Source: Bacillota bacterium
Lineage (GTDB): Bacteria > Bacillota > Clostridia > Oscillospirales > Ruminococcaceae
Direction of reading: 5' to 3'
Assembly (NCBI GenBank): GCA_023457355.1
Contig: JAEWLW010000068.1
Location: 24,413 to 88,412, forward strand
DNA: 64,000 bases
The notes under the pieces were generated by a model. That model made no database searches and had not been told where the DNA came from. It saw nothing but the letters and a program-made list of their open reading frames with translations. Shown here piece after piece: positions 33,331 through 41,245 of the stretch. The position numbers and the translations under genes are program-made. The stretch's first letter is position 1, and each line of letters starts with the position of its first letter.

Positions 33331-33852
33331 TCAGAAGTATTTATTATATTCGCCGTTTGGGATTTCACCCTCTAAACCGATAACACGCGGCCATTTGCCT
33401 GTGCCATCGATAATAAAGCCCATGATCATACCCATATGCGTATGCAAGTGCCTGTGCTGTGCCAATAACAGCGTAAACCGCGTATATTCGCAATTCTCCG
33501 GCTTTAGCAGCAAATCTTTATCATACAGGCCGCTGATATAATGAACTGTTTTCTCACGCACCTGATTAAAGTAAGTGTTTATTTCATCGCGCGAAAGCTG
33601 CTTTTGCGACATAATATCAAGATTATTCAAATCCTTCTCATGGAAAGGCGGTTCTCTAAAGCCGCAATCTCTGGGGTTCATAAGCCACAGGTCCAATGAA
33701 TGAAGCGTATGATATATATGCTTCCACATGGGCATATTACAGTATTCCCTGTTCCAATATACATCGGGTACACAGTCGATCACATTTTGTACTTCCCATA
33801 ACGCCCTTTGTGTTTGGTCGGCAATGATGCGGACCAATGAATCTTGTTTCAT
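33331..33852 (-). CDS. DinB-like four-helix-bundle protein
   Basis: 173 residues of the DinB/YfiT-like superfamily: QTQRALWEVQNVIDCVPDVY, then MPMWKHIYHTLHSLDLWL with the first metal His, and LLLAQHRHLHTHMGMIMGFI with the C-terminal histidines. The family includes metal-dependent thiol transferases and damage-induced proteins of unknown role. I start at ATG 33852 (GGAAGG upstream); an in-frame upstream extension is part of a repeat, not of the protein. The gene is AT-rich against its surroundings and belongs to a three-gene island with repeat-containing spacers. Confidence 0.8.
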   Translation of the reverse strand: MKQDSLVRIIADQTQRALWEVQNVIDCVPDVYWNREYCNMPMWKHIYHTLHSLDLWLMNPRDCGFREPPFHEKDLNNLDIMSQKQLSRDEINTYFNQVREKTVHYISGLYDKDLLLKPENCEYTRFTLLLAQHRHLHTHMGMIMGFIIDGTGKWPRVIGLEGEIPNGEYNKYF

Positions 33853-33898
33853 TCCGATACAACCTTCCGCAAAACAATTTATCGGCATAGTATCATTT

Positions 33899-34039
33899 GA
33901 TACCCTCATAATACCATACTTTTCCGTATAGAAAAAGGCATAACACTTCCGTTCGGGAAATGTTATGTCTTTTCTGGAGTTGTGAGGGAAATTTTTCCCT
34001 ACGAACGCTCTGGGCTGCTCCATTGCCTCAACAAATTGG
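33899..34039 (-). repeat. Spacer repeat (family 2), copy 1
   Basis: About 140 bp downstream of the methyltransferase gene. It contains a long hairpin (GGCATAACACTTCC against GGGAAATGTTATG, then CTTTT), a GGGAAATTTTTCCC palindrome and CGCTCTGGGCTGCTCCATTG. All recur in copy 2 (35289-35447), and the hairpin half in copy 3 (35962-36078). The hairpin can serve as a transcription terminator. Confidence 0.75.
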
Positions 34040-34059
34040 AATTGATCTGCCTTGTACTT

Positions 34060-34875
34060 TCATTTTAAAGGCGCAACAAGCTTCATCACAAATATTCGAT
34101 GCGCCTCTTTCGCGGTCTTGAAGCTGCCTGCCAGCCTGAACATCATACGATACCCCAAAGGCAAGTTCTGTATCGCGCCACCGTTTGTCAAATAAATGGT
34201 TTTTATATGGAAAATGCCGCTGCCAAAGGACTCAATGGTCGCGGGTGAGTCAAGTCCCCAGTGGATTGTTGCTCCCGTTTTTTTCAGGGAAGGATGTCTT
34301 TTTGCCTGTTTTGCTGTAAGCGTCGAGTACGCATCAAAAATGAAGGTCACATCTTTGAACTTGTCACGCATTTTGATAAGCAGTAATTTTATGTCCTGTT
34401 CATGCAGGTACATAAGCAGGCCCCCCGCAATTACAAGGACAGGCTTACCGCTGCGTTCAATTTTATCCATCCAGCCCCAGTCCGTTACCGACGACGGGAT
34501 ATACCTGTAATCAGCCGTTTCTTCATAAAGCTGTTTTTTAATTGCGATGACCTGAGGGAAATCAAGATCATACCATAATTTAAAAGGAGCATTTAACCGT
34601 CTTGCTCTGGCATCCAACCCGCAGCCAAGGTAGACGACTGTACTGTCGGGATATTTTTTGAGATATTCCATCGTATAGTTATCAATCTGTGATCCGCGGA
34701 TCGAAAGCATCATCTGCGTTTTGTTTTGAATATGAAGTCTTGAAAAATCGTAGCTGATTTGTGCAATTGCATGTTCTGCATCACGGTCCTTAAATAGGCC
34801 TTTTTGGCTCATTTGCGCCCGTCCGTATAAAGGAATTAATAAAGTTTCCATTTCTTTTTCCAGCGATAGCTTCAT
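34060..34875 (-). CDS. Class I SAM-dependent methyltransferase, LCMT/PPM2-like family
   Basis: 271 residues. STVVYLGCGLDARARRLN is SAM motif I in the form typical of leucine carboxyl methyltransferase/PPM2-like O-methyltransferases ('dlGaGlDtr..Rl'), followed by WYDLDFPQVIAIKKQL and VLVIAGGLLMYLHEQDIKLL. In bacteria these often methylate secondary metabolites or carboxyl groups. ATG 34875 is 8 nt from AAAGGAGG. No biosynthetic partner is near. It sits between copies of the family-2 spacer repeat in an AT-rich island. Confidence 0.85.
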   Translation of the reverse strand: MKLSLEKEMETLLIPLYGRAQMSQKGLFKDRDAEHAIAQISYDFSRLHIQNKTQMMLSIRGSQIDNYTMEYLKKYPDSTVVYLGCGLDARARRLNAPFKLWYDLDFPQVIAIKKQLYEETADYRYIPSSVTDWGWMDKIERSGKPVLVIAGGLLMYLHEQDIKLLLIKMRDKFKDVTFIFDAYSTLTAKQAKRHPSLKKTGATIHWGLDSPATIESFGSGIFHIKTIYLTNGGAIQNLPLGYRMMFRLAGSFKTAKEAHRIFVMKLVAPLK

Positions 34876-34942
34876 TTTATCCACCTCCTTTATAAACCTA
34901 TAAATGCCTGAAAAATTCCTGTTTATCGCTCTGTGAACGATT

Positions 34943-35283
34943 CAGGCTGTCAATAAAGTGACAGGGCTTAGCAATTAGCATAAAACAAATGCCGCTTATC
35001 GCAACATGGGAAAACCCCCGGCGAGGGTTCTCCCTGCAAAAACAGTTTACTGGACTGTTTTTGCGACCGCTCCTACGCTTCTTACAGAATTAGGGTACTT
35101 TGGCGCGCTGTCCGGACCGCTCGCATATAGGTGCGCTCACGGCAGCTTGGCTCGGCTTATCACAGCGGGCGGGCATGGTTGCCCGCTGTGGCGCCACCAA
35201 GACCCTGAAAGCTTTTGAAAAAGCTTGACCAAAACTTTTGATTTGGGCAACATTTTCTAAAATGTTCGTTTTTTGACAAGCTG
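34943..35283 (+). mobile_element. MITE-like repeat, copy C, inserted in a family-2 repeat
   Basis: 341 bp starting CAGGCTGTCAATAAAG and ending TTTTTTGACAAGCTG, so ~15-bp imperfect terminal inverted repeats. It is flanked by TATCG(C)TCTGTGAACGATT (34924-34942; 35284-35301), identical but for one missing base. The sequence on both sides, joined with one repeat removed, equals the uninterrupted stretch at 35965-36020, direct evidence of insertion with target duplication. The internal 29-nt hairpin is at 35036-35064, and AACATTTT-CT-AAAATGTT followed by CGTTTTTTG near the right end looks like a terminator. Confidence 0.85.
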
Positions 35284-35288
35284 TATCG

Positions 35289-35447
35289 TCTGTGAACGAT
35301 TAAATTTAAGCCCATGATACCACGCTTCTCAGTATAGGAAAAGACATAACACCTCCGTCAGGGAAACGCTTGTCTTTCTGGAATTATAAGGGAAAAATTT
35401 TCCCCAACAAATACGCTCTGGGCTGCTCCATTGCCTAAACAAATTGG
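35289..35447 (-). repeat. Spacer repeat (family 2), copy 2, split by MITE copy C
   Basis: It contains AAATTTAAGCCCATGATACCA, shown here as two adjoining blocks, the AAAGACATAACACCTCCG hairpin arm, GGGAAAAATTTTCCC and GCTCTGGGCTGCTCCATTG. It lies downstream of the SRPBCC gene; its left part is found before the MITE at 34912-34942. Confidence 0.75.
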
Positions 35448-35476
35448 CATTTAATAATAGCCCCAATTTATTAATT

Positions 35477-35875
35477 TTAAATATAAGGAATTTCTTTTCC
35501 TTCAACTAAAGCTTTCAAATTAGCTAATGACATATCATATCCTTCCATATTTGTTGAAACTTTAACACCACTTTTCTGCTTCTCTAAAATAAAAGAGATG
35601 GACATTTCGTGTGAATTAATATTAAACGAAAATTCTCGGCAATAAATTACTTTTTGAATGGTTAGAGACATAGGAAGCTTCTCTGTGAGATTATTATGAG
35701 CGTTAGGCATTAACGTAAAAAATATTTTTCCCCCAGCCTGTAGCTTTGGAATTTTCCAAGGTGAGCCCGGCGCATACCATTTCGTAAGTTTATCCTCATT
35801 TGTGAGAGCATCCCACACCGCCTCAATATCCCCATTGATCACAATAAAACTATTTGCTTCCGAATGTTCCAACAT
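35477..35875 (-). CDS. SRPBCC/AHSA1-like ligand-binding domain protein
   Basis: 132 residues of the START-like SRPBCC superfamily, AHSA1 group: IVINGDIEAVWDALTNEDKL at the start, TKWYAPGSPW, LQAGGKIFFT and the C-terminal GYDMSLANLKALVEG helix. Such proteins hold a hydrophobic ligand; the ligand is unknown. ATG 35875 has GGAGG 5 nt before. It is AT-rich with the two neighbouring island genes and followed by a spacer repeat. Confidence 0.8.
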   Translation of the reverse strand: MLEHSEANSFIVINGDIEAVWDALTNEDKLTKWYAPGSPWKIPKLQAGGKIFFTLMPNAHNNLTEKLPMSLTIQKVIYCREFSFNINSHEMSISFILEKQKSGVKVSTNMEGYDMSLANLKALVEGKEIPYI

Positions 35876-35961
35876 GCGTTCCTCCAAAACGAAAATATCA
35901 TTTGATTCATTATTTTAAACCGATGCGCATTATATACTCTTCCGTCATTTAAGTTGTGCAA

Positions 35962-36078
35962 CAAATTCCTGTTTACCGTTCTGTGAACGATTAAATTTAA
36001 GCCCATGATACCATGATTCTCAGTATAGAAAAGACATAACACTTCCGTCAGGAAATGCTATGTCTTTTTGGGAAAGGG
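35962..36078 (-). repeat. Spacer repeat (family 2), copy 3, uninterrupted target
   Basis: CTGTTTACCGTTCTGTGAACGATT continues directly into AAATTTAAGCCCATGATACC and the AAGACATAACACTTCCGTCAGG hairpin; this is the empty-site equivalent of the MITE C locus. The GGGAAAATTTTCCC half is missing. It lies upstream of the SRPBCC gene. Confidence 0.75.
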
Positions 36079-36250
36079 CTGTAAAAAAGATTTTTCAGAT
36101 ATTCTTTATCTTTAGCTCTGCCCAAGGTTCATGCGGTCGTTTTAGCGGTCGGGCGAAAGCCATCGACCGCTTTCATCTATGGGGGTAACAGGAGGATTTT
36201 AGAGCCGAAGGCGGCGAAAACCGACGTCAAGAGGGGACAAAGCCCCTATA
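36079..36250. other. Unassigned stretch beside tRNA-Thr
   Basis: No gene is visible. GCGGTCG...CGACCGC (about 36138-36173) can form a stem; otherwise nothing is recognised. Confidence 0.4.
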
Positions 36251-36287
36251 AAAAATTCCGCTTAAGCAAATGCTTAAACGGAATTTT
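36251..36287 (-). terminator. Terminator of tRNA-Thr
   Basis: On the minus strand AAAAATTCCG-type arms and an inner TTAAGCA/TGCTTAA stem form a long hairpin ending in T6, beginning right at the tRNA 3' end. Confidence 0.8.
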
Positions 36288-36363
36288 TGGAGCTCCCGGC
36301 CGGACTCGAACCGGCGACCCGCGCATTACGAATGCGCTGCTCTACCAACTGAGCCACGGAAGC
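36288..36363 (-). tRNA. tRNA-Thr (anticodon CGT)
   Basis: 76 nt including encoded CCA. The acceptor GCTTCCG pairs with CGGGAGC (one G-U), the D arm has GGCTCAGTTGGTAGAGC, the anticodon arm GCGCA-TTCGTAA-TGCGC places CGT, which reads ACG, and the T arm is CCGGTTCGAGTCCGG. The discriminator is U. Confidence 0.95.
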
Positions 36364-36405
36364 ATCATTGCATTGCATGCAATTTCGGGTGAAGCAGCAA
36401 AAACT

Positions 36406-36434
36406 ATTATATCTTTTATTTGCGCGCTAGTCAA
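36406..36434 (-). promoter_or_regulatory. Promoter of tRNA-Thr
   Basis: On the minus strand TTGACT, 17 bp, TATAAT; it ends 42 bp before the mature tRNA 5' end. Confidence 0.8.
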
Positions 36435-36494
36435 GACGTATAAGCGGTTTTTTCCATCGAATACTAGAATGTAGCGTTTGGCTGGAGGTGCGGG

Positions 36495-37850
36495 ATGGAC
36501 ATAGATGGAATTTTGCTGGCGGTAACACTGGCAAACATATTTTTCTTAAGCACGGGGTTGGCCGGCGTCAACTTTGGCTATGCGCCGGAGATCGGCGCCA
36601 TTTTGCTGGTGATGGTATTTATTTTGGGCATCAGGCGGTTTGTCGGACAACTCCTGATTTTTTTAGTACGGACAAAGAGCGCCGTGCTGATTTCGATGGC
36701 GGTTTATCTGTCGGCGGATGCCGTCAACTTTTTTATTTTTGGCGATTTTGCGCTTGCCTGGCAAAAATATCGCGTCGTGGCGGTTTTAATGCTGTTGTTT
36801 GCGTCGTTGTGCGCCCTGCGGGACATGCCGGGTTTGAGCAGGCTTGTGCTGCTGACGGTGGGATTTTCAGCGGTTGTGGTCTCGTTTTATACGCTGGCGT
36901 ACTATTTGCTGCCCCTTAAGATGCCGCTTTATTACACGGCGCGCTTCTCAATGCGGCGCGATTATAACATGTATGCCACACAGCTGCTGACGGGCCTGAC
37001 TGCGCTTGTGTTCGGCGCCATCGCCGTCAAAAGCCGAAAGGTCTGGACGGCGCTGGTGGTGGTATTGCCGGTCATTGTGTCGCTGGCGGTTTTGTCCGGC
37101 TCACGCAGGGTGATTATTATGCTGCCTGTTGTGCTCTTAGTGCTTGGCACAGCGCTGCTTGTTGCGGGCGTACAATTGTTTGGCAGACGAAGAACGGGCG
37201 TGGTTTTAGGCTGCATCTTATTGATGGCCGTGCTCACCTTGGCCGAAACAACACTGTTTCGGCACGGGCTGGCGCAAATCAATGCCCCCGGGGGTCAGGC
37301 GCGCAGCATTGCGCAGGCCCCCGCTGTTGAGACACAATTGGCCGAACGGTACGAAACCATCCGCGGCAGTTCCATCTTGGAAAAACGCAGGGTCATCTGG
37401 GGTATTGCAATAGAAGCTTTATCAGATTATTCCGTACCGGCGCTCATTTTTGGCCGGGGCGGCGGGGAAAATATCCTGTTGTACGACCAAATTACCGACC
37501 CGTTGGATGCCGTTTACCCTGACAGGCAGGCGCGGTTGGGCGCGCTTTCGGCGCACAATATGCTGCTGGCAGATTTGTTGGACGGCGGCATCATCAAGCT
37601 GGCTGCCTTGCTTTTTCTCGTTTTCTCAACGGGGACCAGTTGCCTTTTAATCGTTTTTAAACGGCCGTACACCGGCCTGCCGCTTGGGATGATACTGGCG
37701 GTATGCATGGTCAACAGCCTGGTTTCCAACCGCTTTGGGTTGCTTTATGACCGCTATTTTATCCTGTTTGCGGCGCTGGCGGCCATTGAGTATCAGGCCA
37801 TTAAAGCGCGGGTGTATAACCGGCCGATCAAAGGAGGGAACAGCAGATGA
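36495..37850 (+). CDS. O-antigen ligase/polymerase-like membrane protein
   Basis: 451 residues with about ten membrane helices. A large loop before the last helices carries the usual ligase/polymerase features: RRVIWGIAIEALSDYSVPALIFGRGG (split) and LSAHNMLLADLLDGGIIKL, the 'aHn..l......GiiG' motif of Wzy/WaaL proteins. It probably polymerises or ligates the oligosaccharide made by the downstream glycosyltransferases. It is the first gene of a polysaccharide operon, and the next start overlaps its stop by 4 nt. Confidence 0.82.
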   Translation: MDIDGILLAVTLANIFFLSTGLAGVNFGYAPEIGAILLVMVFILGIRRFVGQLLIFLVRTKSAVLISMAVYLSADAVNFFIFGDFALAWQKYRVVAVLMLLFASLCALRDMPGLSRLVLLTVGFSAVVVSFYTLAYYLLPLKMPLYYTARFSMRRDYNMYATQLLTGLTALVFGAIAVKSRKVWTALVVVLPVIVSLAVLSGSRRVIIMLPVVLLVLGTALLVAGVQLFGRRRTGVVLGCILLMAVLTLAETTLFRHGLAQINAPGGQARSIAQAPAVETQLAERYETIRGSSILEKRRVIWGIAIEALSDYSVPALIFGRGGGENILLYDQITDPLDAVYPDRQARLGALSAHNMLLADLLDGGIIKLAALLFLVFSTGTSCLLIVFKRPYTGLPLGMILAVCMVNSLVSNRFGLLYDRYFILFAALAAIEYQAIKARVYNRPIKGGNSR

Positions 37851-38965
37851 ACCACCGCATCGCGATGGTGACGACGGCGCACCCGCATGACGATGTGCGC
37901 ATCTATCACAAAGAGGCCAAAACACTGGCCAAAGCCGGCTGGCGGGTAGAAATTATCAATTCACATTTCGCTGGAACGGATGAAAACGGCATTCGGTTTT
38001 GCAGGGTGGTACTGCCTGGCGGACGGCTTTGGCGCATGATGGGCGCACGCCGTGCCGCGGCTGATGCCCTGTTGCAAAGCCGCGCGGATATCTGCGTGCT
38101 GCACGACCCCGAGCTGTTGCCGCTGCTGGCGGATTTACAGCGCATGGTGATTGTTACAGCTTATGACGCGCATGAAGATCTGCCCGCACAGCTGCGCACG
38201 AAGCCCTGGATTCCCTCGTTGCTCAACGGCGCCGCCGCGCGCTGGGGCCACAAGCTGTTGCAAAAATATCTGCCGCTGGCAGATGGGGTTCTTGCCGCCA
38301 CCGGGGGCATTGCCCAAACGCTGGCGGGGCTCAACGACCGCATTTGTGTGGTGCAAAACCGCCCCACGCAGGAGGACTGCACCCTTTTTGACGCGGCGCT
38401 GGGCAGTGTGGCGCGGGTGGCCAATACCGTCTGCTACGCGGGCGCCCTCACAGAACAGCGCGGGCTTTTCCGCATGGTTCGCTGCTGCCATGCGGCGGGT
38501 GTAAAGCTGATGCTGGCAGGCGCGTTTGAGAACGAAGCGGTGCGGCATAAAGCGGAAGCCATGCCCGAATATACCTGCGTGCAGTACCTTGGCGTTCTGG
38601 GGCGGCAGGGTGTCGCCGAGTTATATGCCAAATGCAGCGTGGGGCTTTTGCTGCTGGCCGATACGCCTTCTTACCGGGAGAGTGAGCCGATAAAGCTGTT
38701 TGAATACCTGTGCGCGGGCCTGCCGGTGGTCGCCAGTGATTTTTTGCACTGGCGGGAAATGGCATCGACAGCGGGGGTGCATTTTGTTGCTGCCGATAGC
38801 GACGACGAAGCCGTATCCGCCATCCGGCGGATTATCGCGCACCCGGTTGAGATAGACAGGGCAGCCGCACGCCAAAAGTTCAGCTTCCAAGCGGACGAAG
38901 AACGGCTGTTGCAGTTTTTTGACGCGCTTGAGCAGAAAGGGAGAAGGCAACCATCAACATTCTGA
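37847..38965 (+). CDS. GT4-family glycosyltransferase
   Basis: 372 residues, GT-B fold. The N-terminal half begins IAMVTTAHPHDDVRIYHKEA and the C-terminal half has VQYLGVLGRQGVAELYAKCS, then ESEPIKLFEYLCAGLPVVAS, which contains the nucleotide-sugar-binding EPIKLFEY motif of retaining GT4 enzymes. Sugar donor and acceptor are unknown. AAAGGAGGG precedes the start. Second gene of the polysaccharide operon. Confidence 0.88.
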   Translation: MNHRIAMVTTAHPHDDVRIYHKEAKTLAKAGWRVEIINSHFAGTDENGIRFCRVVLPGGRLWRMMGARRAAADALLQSRADICVLHDPELLPLLADLQRMVIVTAYDAHEDLPAQLRTKPWIPSLLNGAAARWGHKLLQKYLPLADGVLAATGGIAQTLAGLNDRICVVQNRPTQEDCTLFDAALGSVARVANTVCYAGALTEQRGLFRMVRCCHAAGVKLMLAGAFENEAVRHKAEAMPEYTCVQYLGVLGRQGVAELYAKCSVGLLLLADTPSYRESEPIKLFEYLCAGLPVVASDFLHWREMASTAGVHFVAADSDDEAVSAIRRIIAHPVEIDRAAARQKFSFQADEERLLQFFDALEQKGRRQPSTF

Positions 38966-40179
38966 TTGTCAATCAATATGCGGGTTCCCCCGATATGGGG
39001 ATGGAGTACCGCCCTTATTACCTTGCGGCGGCGCTTGCGCGTCTGGGGGCACATGCGGCCATTTTAACGGCGAGTTTTTCACATCTGAGAAAACGGAATT
39101 TTAGCATTAAAAACGACCTTGTGCGCATGGATGTGCAGGGCATTCCTTATTGCGTGCTGAATACGCCGCCCTACGCGGGCAACGGGGCAAAGCGGGCGTT
39201 TAATGCCATGCAATTTGCCGCCGGCATATGGCGCCATCAGGGGCGGTTGGCAAAAATGTTCAGGCCCGACGTCGTCATTGTTTCCTCCACCCATCCGTTC
39301 GATTTTTCCGCCGCCAAATCGCTTGCAAGGCGAACCGGCGCGGTGCTGGTCTTTGAACTGCATGATATCTGGCCGCTGTCTCTCATCGAATTATATGGTT
39401 TTTCGCATCGTCACCCGCTGATGCAGCTCATCGACCATCTGGCGCGTTGTGCCTTTGAGCAAAGCGACGCGGTGGTTTCGCTGCTGCCGCGGCTCGACTG
39501 CTATTTTAAGGACCGCAAAATGGCACCCAGCCGCCTTGCCTATATTCCCAACGCCTTTGCCGATGAGTTGCAGGATACGCCGCCACAGGGGCACCTGCAG
39601 GCATTGCAGGCGCTCAAGGCGCGCTATTCGGCTGTCGTCATGTACGCCGGCGGCATTGCGCGCGCCAACGCGGTGGACGAGCTGCTGGCCGTCGCGGCCC
39701 AGCTGCCCGATGTCGGCTTTGTCTGTGTGGGTGCAGGCGCGGAGAAGGATGAACTTTTTCGGATCAAAACGGATAATGTCATTTTTTTGCCTGCGGTGGC
39801 ACATCCACAGGTGCAGATGCTGCTGCAACAGGCCGACCTGCTGTGGCTGGGCATGCGCAATCTATCGGTTTACCGGTATGGCGTCGCCATGAACAAGCTT
39901 TACGATTATATGGCTGCGGGGCTTCCTGTTATTCTGTCGGCGCCCTGCAAATATCACCCTGTTTCTTATGCAAAATGCGGGATAACTGTGCCCGCTTCGG
40001 ACAAGATACAAACACAAGAGGCGATACTTAGAATGCTGGCCCTGCCAAAGCGGCAGCGGCAGATTATTGGCATGCGCGGCAGGCGGGCAATCGAGCAAAA
40101 GTACCGCTATGAGGTGGTCGCAGGATATTATCAAACGCTTTTGGAGGAACTGTGCGGTGGGAAGCAGGAAAAGACATGA
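38953..40179 (+). CDS. GT4-family glycosyltransferase, WbuB-like, possible ATC start
   Basis: About 408 residues. The protein fits GT4 WbuB-like enzymes: NILIVNQYAGSPDMGMEYRP, FELHDIWPLSLIELYGF, IPNAF and the C-terminal MNKLYDYMAAGLPVILSAPC. The first ATG in frame (38995) would cut off the first beta strand of the Rossmann fold (NILIVNQYAGSP). Homologues begin MNILIVNQYA; here the matching codon is ATC (38953), 5 nt from GAAGG and overlapping the previous stop. I mark that as the likely start. Either a rare AUC start, a mutation, or a sequence error would explain it. Confidence 0.85.
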   Translation: MNILIVNQYAGSPDMGMEYRPYYLAAALARLGAHAAILTASFSHLRKRNFSIKNDLVRMDVQGIPYCVLNTPPYAGNGAKRAFNAMQFAAGIWRHQGRLAKMFRPDVVIVSSTHPFDFSAAKSLARRTGAVLVFELHDIWPLSLIELYGFSHRHPLMQLIDHLARCAFEQSDAVVSLLPRLDCYFKDRKMAPSRLAYIPNAFADELQDTPPQGHLQALQALKARYSAVVMYAGGIARANAVDELLAVAAQLPDVGFVCVGAGAEKDELFRIKTDNVIFLPAVAHPQVQMLLQQADLLWLGMRNLSVYRYGVAMNKLYDYMAAGLPVILSAPCKYHPVSYAKCGITVPASDKIQTQEAILRMLALPKRQRQIIGMRGRRAIEQKYRYEVVAGYYQTLLEELCGGKQEKT

Positions 40180-40384
40180 AAAATCTGTTGTTGGCACGCG
40201 GCAAAAAGGGTTCAAGACCCTTTTAAAATGGTTTGCAGATTCCATGAAGAGTCTGCTGTTTCCGCCTAAGCTATTGGTCAAGCTTAAGGGAGAACCGCAG
40301 GCGCTTTATCCGCGCATGAGCAGAAGGGAGATCCGCCATGTTACTGCCGCCATTTGCAAAGCTGCCCTGCGCAATGCAAAATGA
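40157..40384 (+). CDS. Small basic protein in the polysaccharide operon, unknown
   Basis: 75 residues from a GTG at 40157 with GGAGG exactly 9 nt upstream. The product is strongly basic (VGSRKRHEKSVVGTRQKG at the start) and has an amphipathic middle (TLLKWFADSMKSLLFPPKLL). It overlaps the end of the previous gene by 23 nt and the start of the next by 47 nt in other frames, which is unusual; its ribosome-binding site argues that it is translated. I know no family. It could also be only a translational-coupling device. Confidence 0.45.
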   Translation: MGSRKRHEKSVVGTRQKGFKTLLKWFADSMKSLLFPPKLLVKLKGEPQALYPRMSRREIRHVTAAICKAALRNAK

Positions 40385-41048
40385 ACGGGTTCTGCCGTTT
40401 TACCAGGCATTGCGCAAAAAGCAGGGTCAGCTGGCAATCAAGCGCAGTATGGATATTCTTTTGGCTTTGTTGCTGTTGCTGCTGCTTGCAGTACCTATGG
40501 TGATTATCGCAGTTATGATAATGGCTGAGGGGAACGGCGGGGTACTGTTTCGGCAGCAGCGCATCACGCAAAATTTAAAGCGGTTTACCATCTACAAATT
40601 TCGCACAATGGCGCCCCAGAAAACACCGCAGACTTGCATTACGGTCCACAACGATAACCGAATCACCGCGCTGGGCAAATTTCTGCGCCGCCATCGGATT
40701 GATGAGCTGCCCCAGCTCTTCAATATTTTAAAAGGCGATATGAGCTTTGTCGGCCCCAGACCGGAGATTGACTGCTTTGTGGCCTGCTATGATGAGACCA
40801 TGCTGTCCACACTGCTGCTGCCGGCAGGACTGACGTCGCAGGCGTCGCTGAAATTTTGCGACGAGACAAAATATCTCGATGCCGCGGACAGTGAGCGGGT
40901 ATACAAAGAGCTATTACTACCGCGAAAAATGGCGCTTAATGTGGCCTACGTTGCACAATTCACCATTAAAAGCGATATGGCGGTGCTTTTTGCAACGCTT
41001 CGGCATTTCCTGAATGCACAGGTTGACGAATTTGATAATAACGGTTAA
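40338..41048 (+). CDS. Undecaprenyl-phosphate sugar phosphotransferase (WcaJ/PglC type)
   Basis: Starts lipid-linked glycan synthesis by moving a sugar-phosphate to undecaprenyl phosphate. 236 residues with one N-terminal hydrophobic helix (KRSMDILLALLLLLLLAVP), and the family motifs FRQQRITQNLKRFTIYKFRTM, LRRHRIDELPQLFNILKGDM and SFVGPRPEID, as in monotopic PglC-like enzymes. AGAAGGGAG lies 7 nt before the ATG at 40338. It ends the operon. Confidence 0.93.
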   Translation: MLLPPFAKLPCAMQNERVLPFYQALRKKQGQLAIKRSMDILLALLLLLLLAVPMVIIAVMIMAEGNGGVLFRQQRITQNLKRFTIYKFRTMAPQKTPQTCITVHNDNRITALGKFLRRHRIDELPQLFNILKGDMSFVGPRPEIDCFVACYDETMLSTLLLPAGLTSQASLKFCDETKYLDAADSERVYKELLLPRKMALNVAYVAQFTIKSDMAVLFATLRHFLNAQVDEFDNNG

Positions 41049-41063
41049 AATGGAATGGACATC

Positions 41064-41108
41064 AAGGTGAGATTTCTTTTATACGAAGGGAAACTCACTT
41101 AATTTTTT
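41064..41108 (+). terminator. Probable terminator of the polysaccharide operon
   Basis: AAGGTGAGATTTC and GGGAAACTCACTT pair with bulges, then AATTTTTTG. Confidence 0.45.
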
Positions 41109-41245
41109 GAAAGATTCGGTCTTAAATTGCGCATGTATCTGGACGCAAAGGCAAAAGATAGAATTTTGTTCGCAGCAATGCAATAATAACGGCTCGTTAT
41201 CGCACATAATAGGCGAACCGCTGAGATTGGTGGTGTGCAGCTAGA

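Noticed and set aside
36291..36363. tRNA-Thr as attachment site of the recombinase at 44.5 kb
   Set aside because: No copy of the tRNA 3' end lies near the recombinase, which has its own flanking inverted sites.
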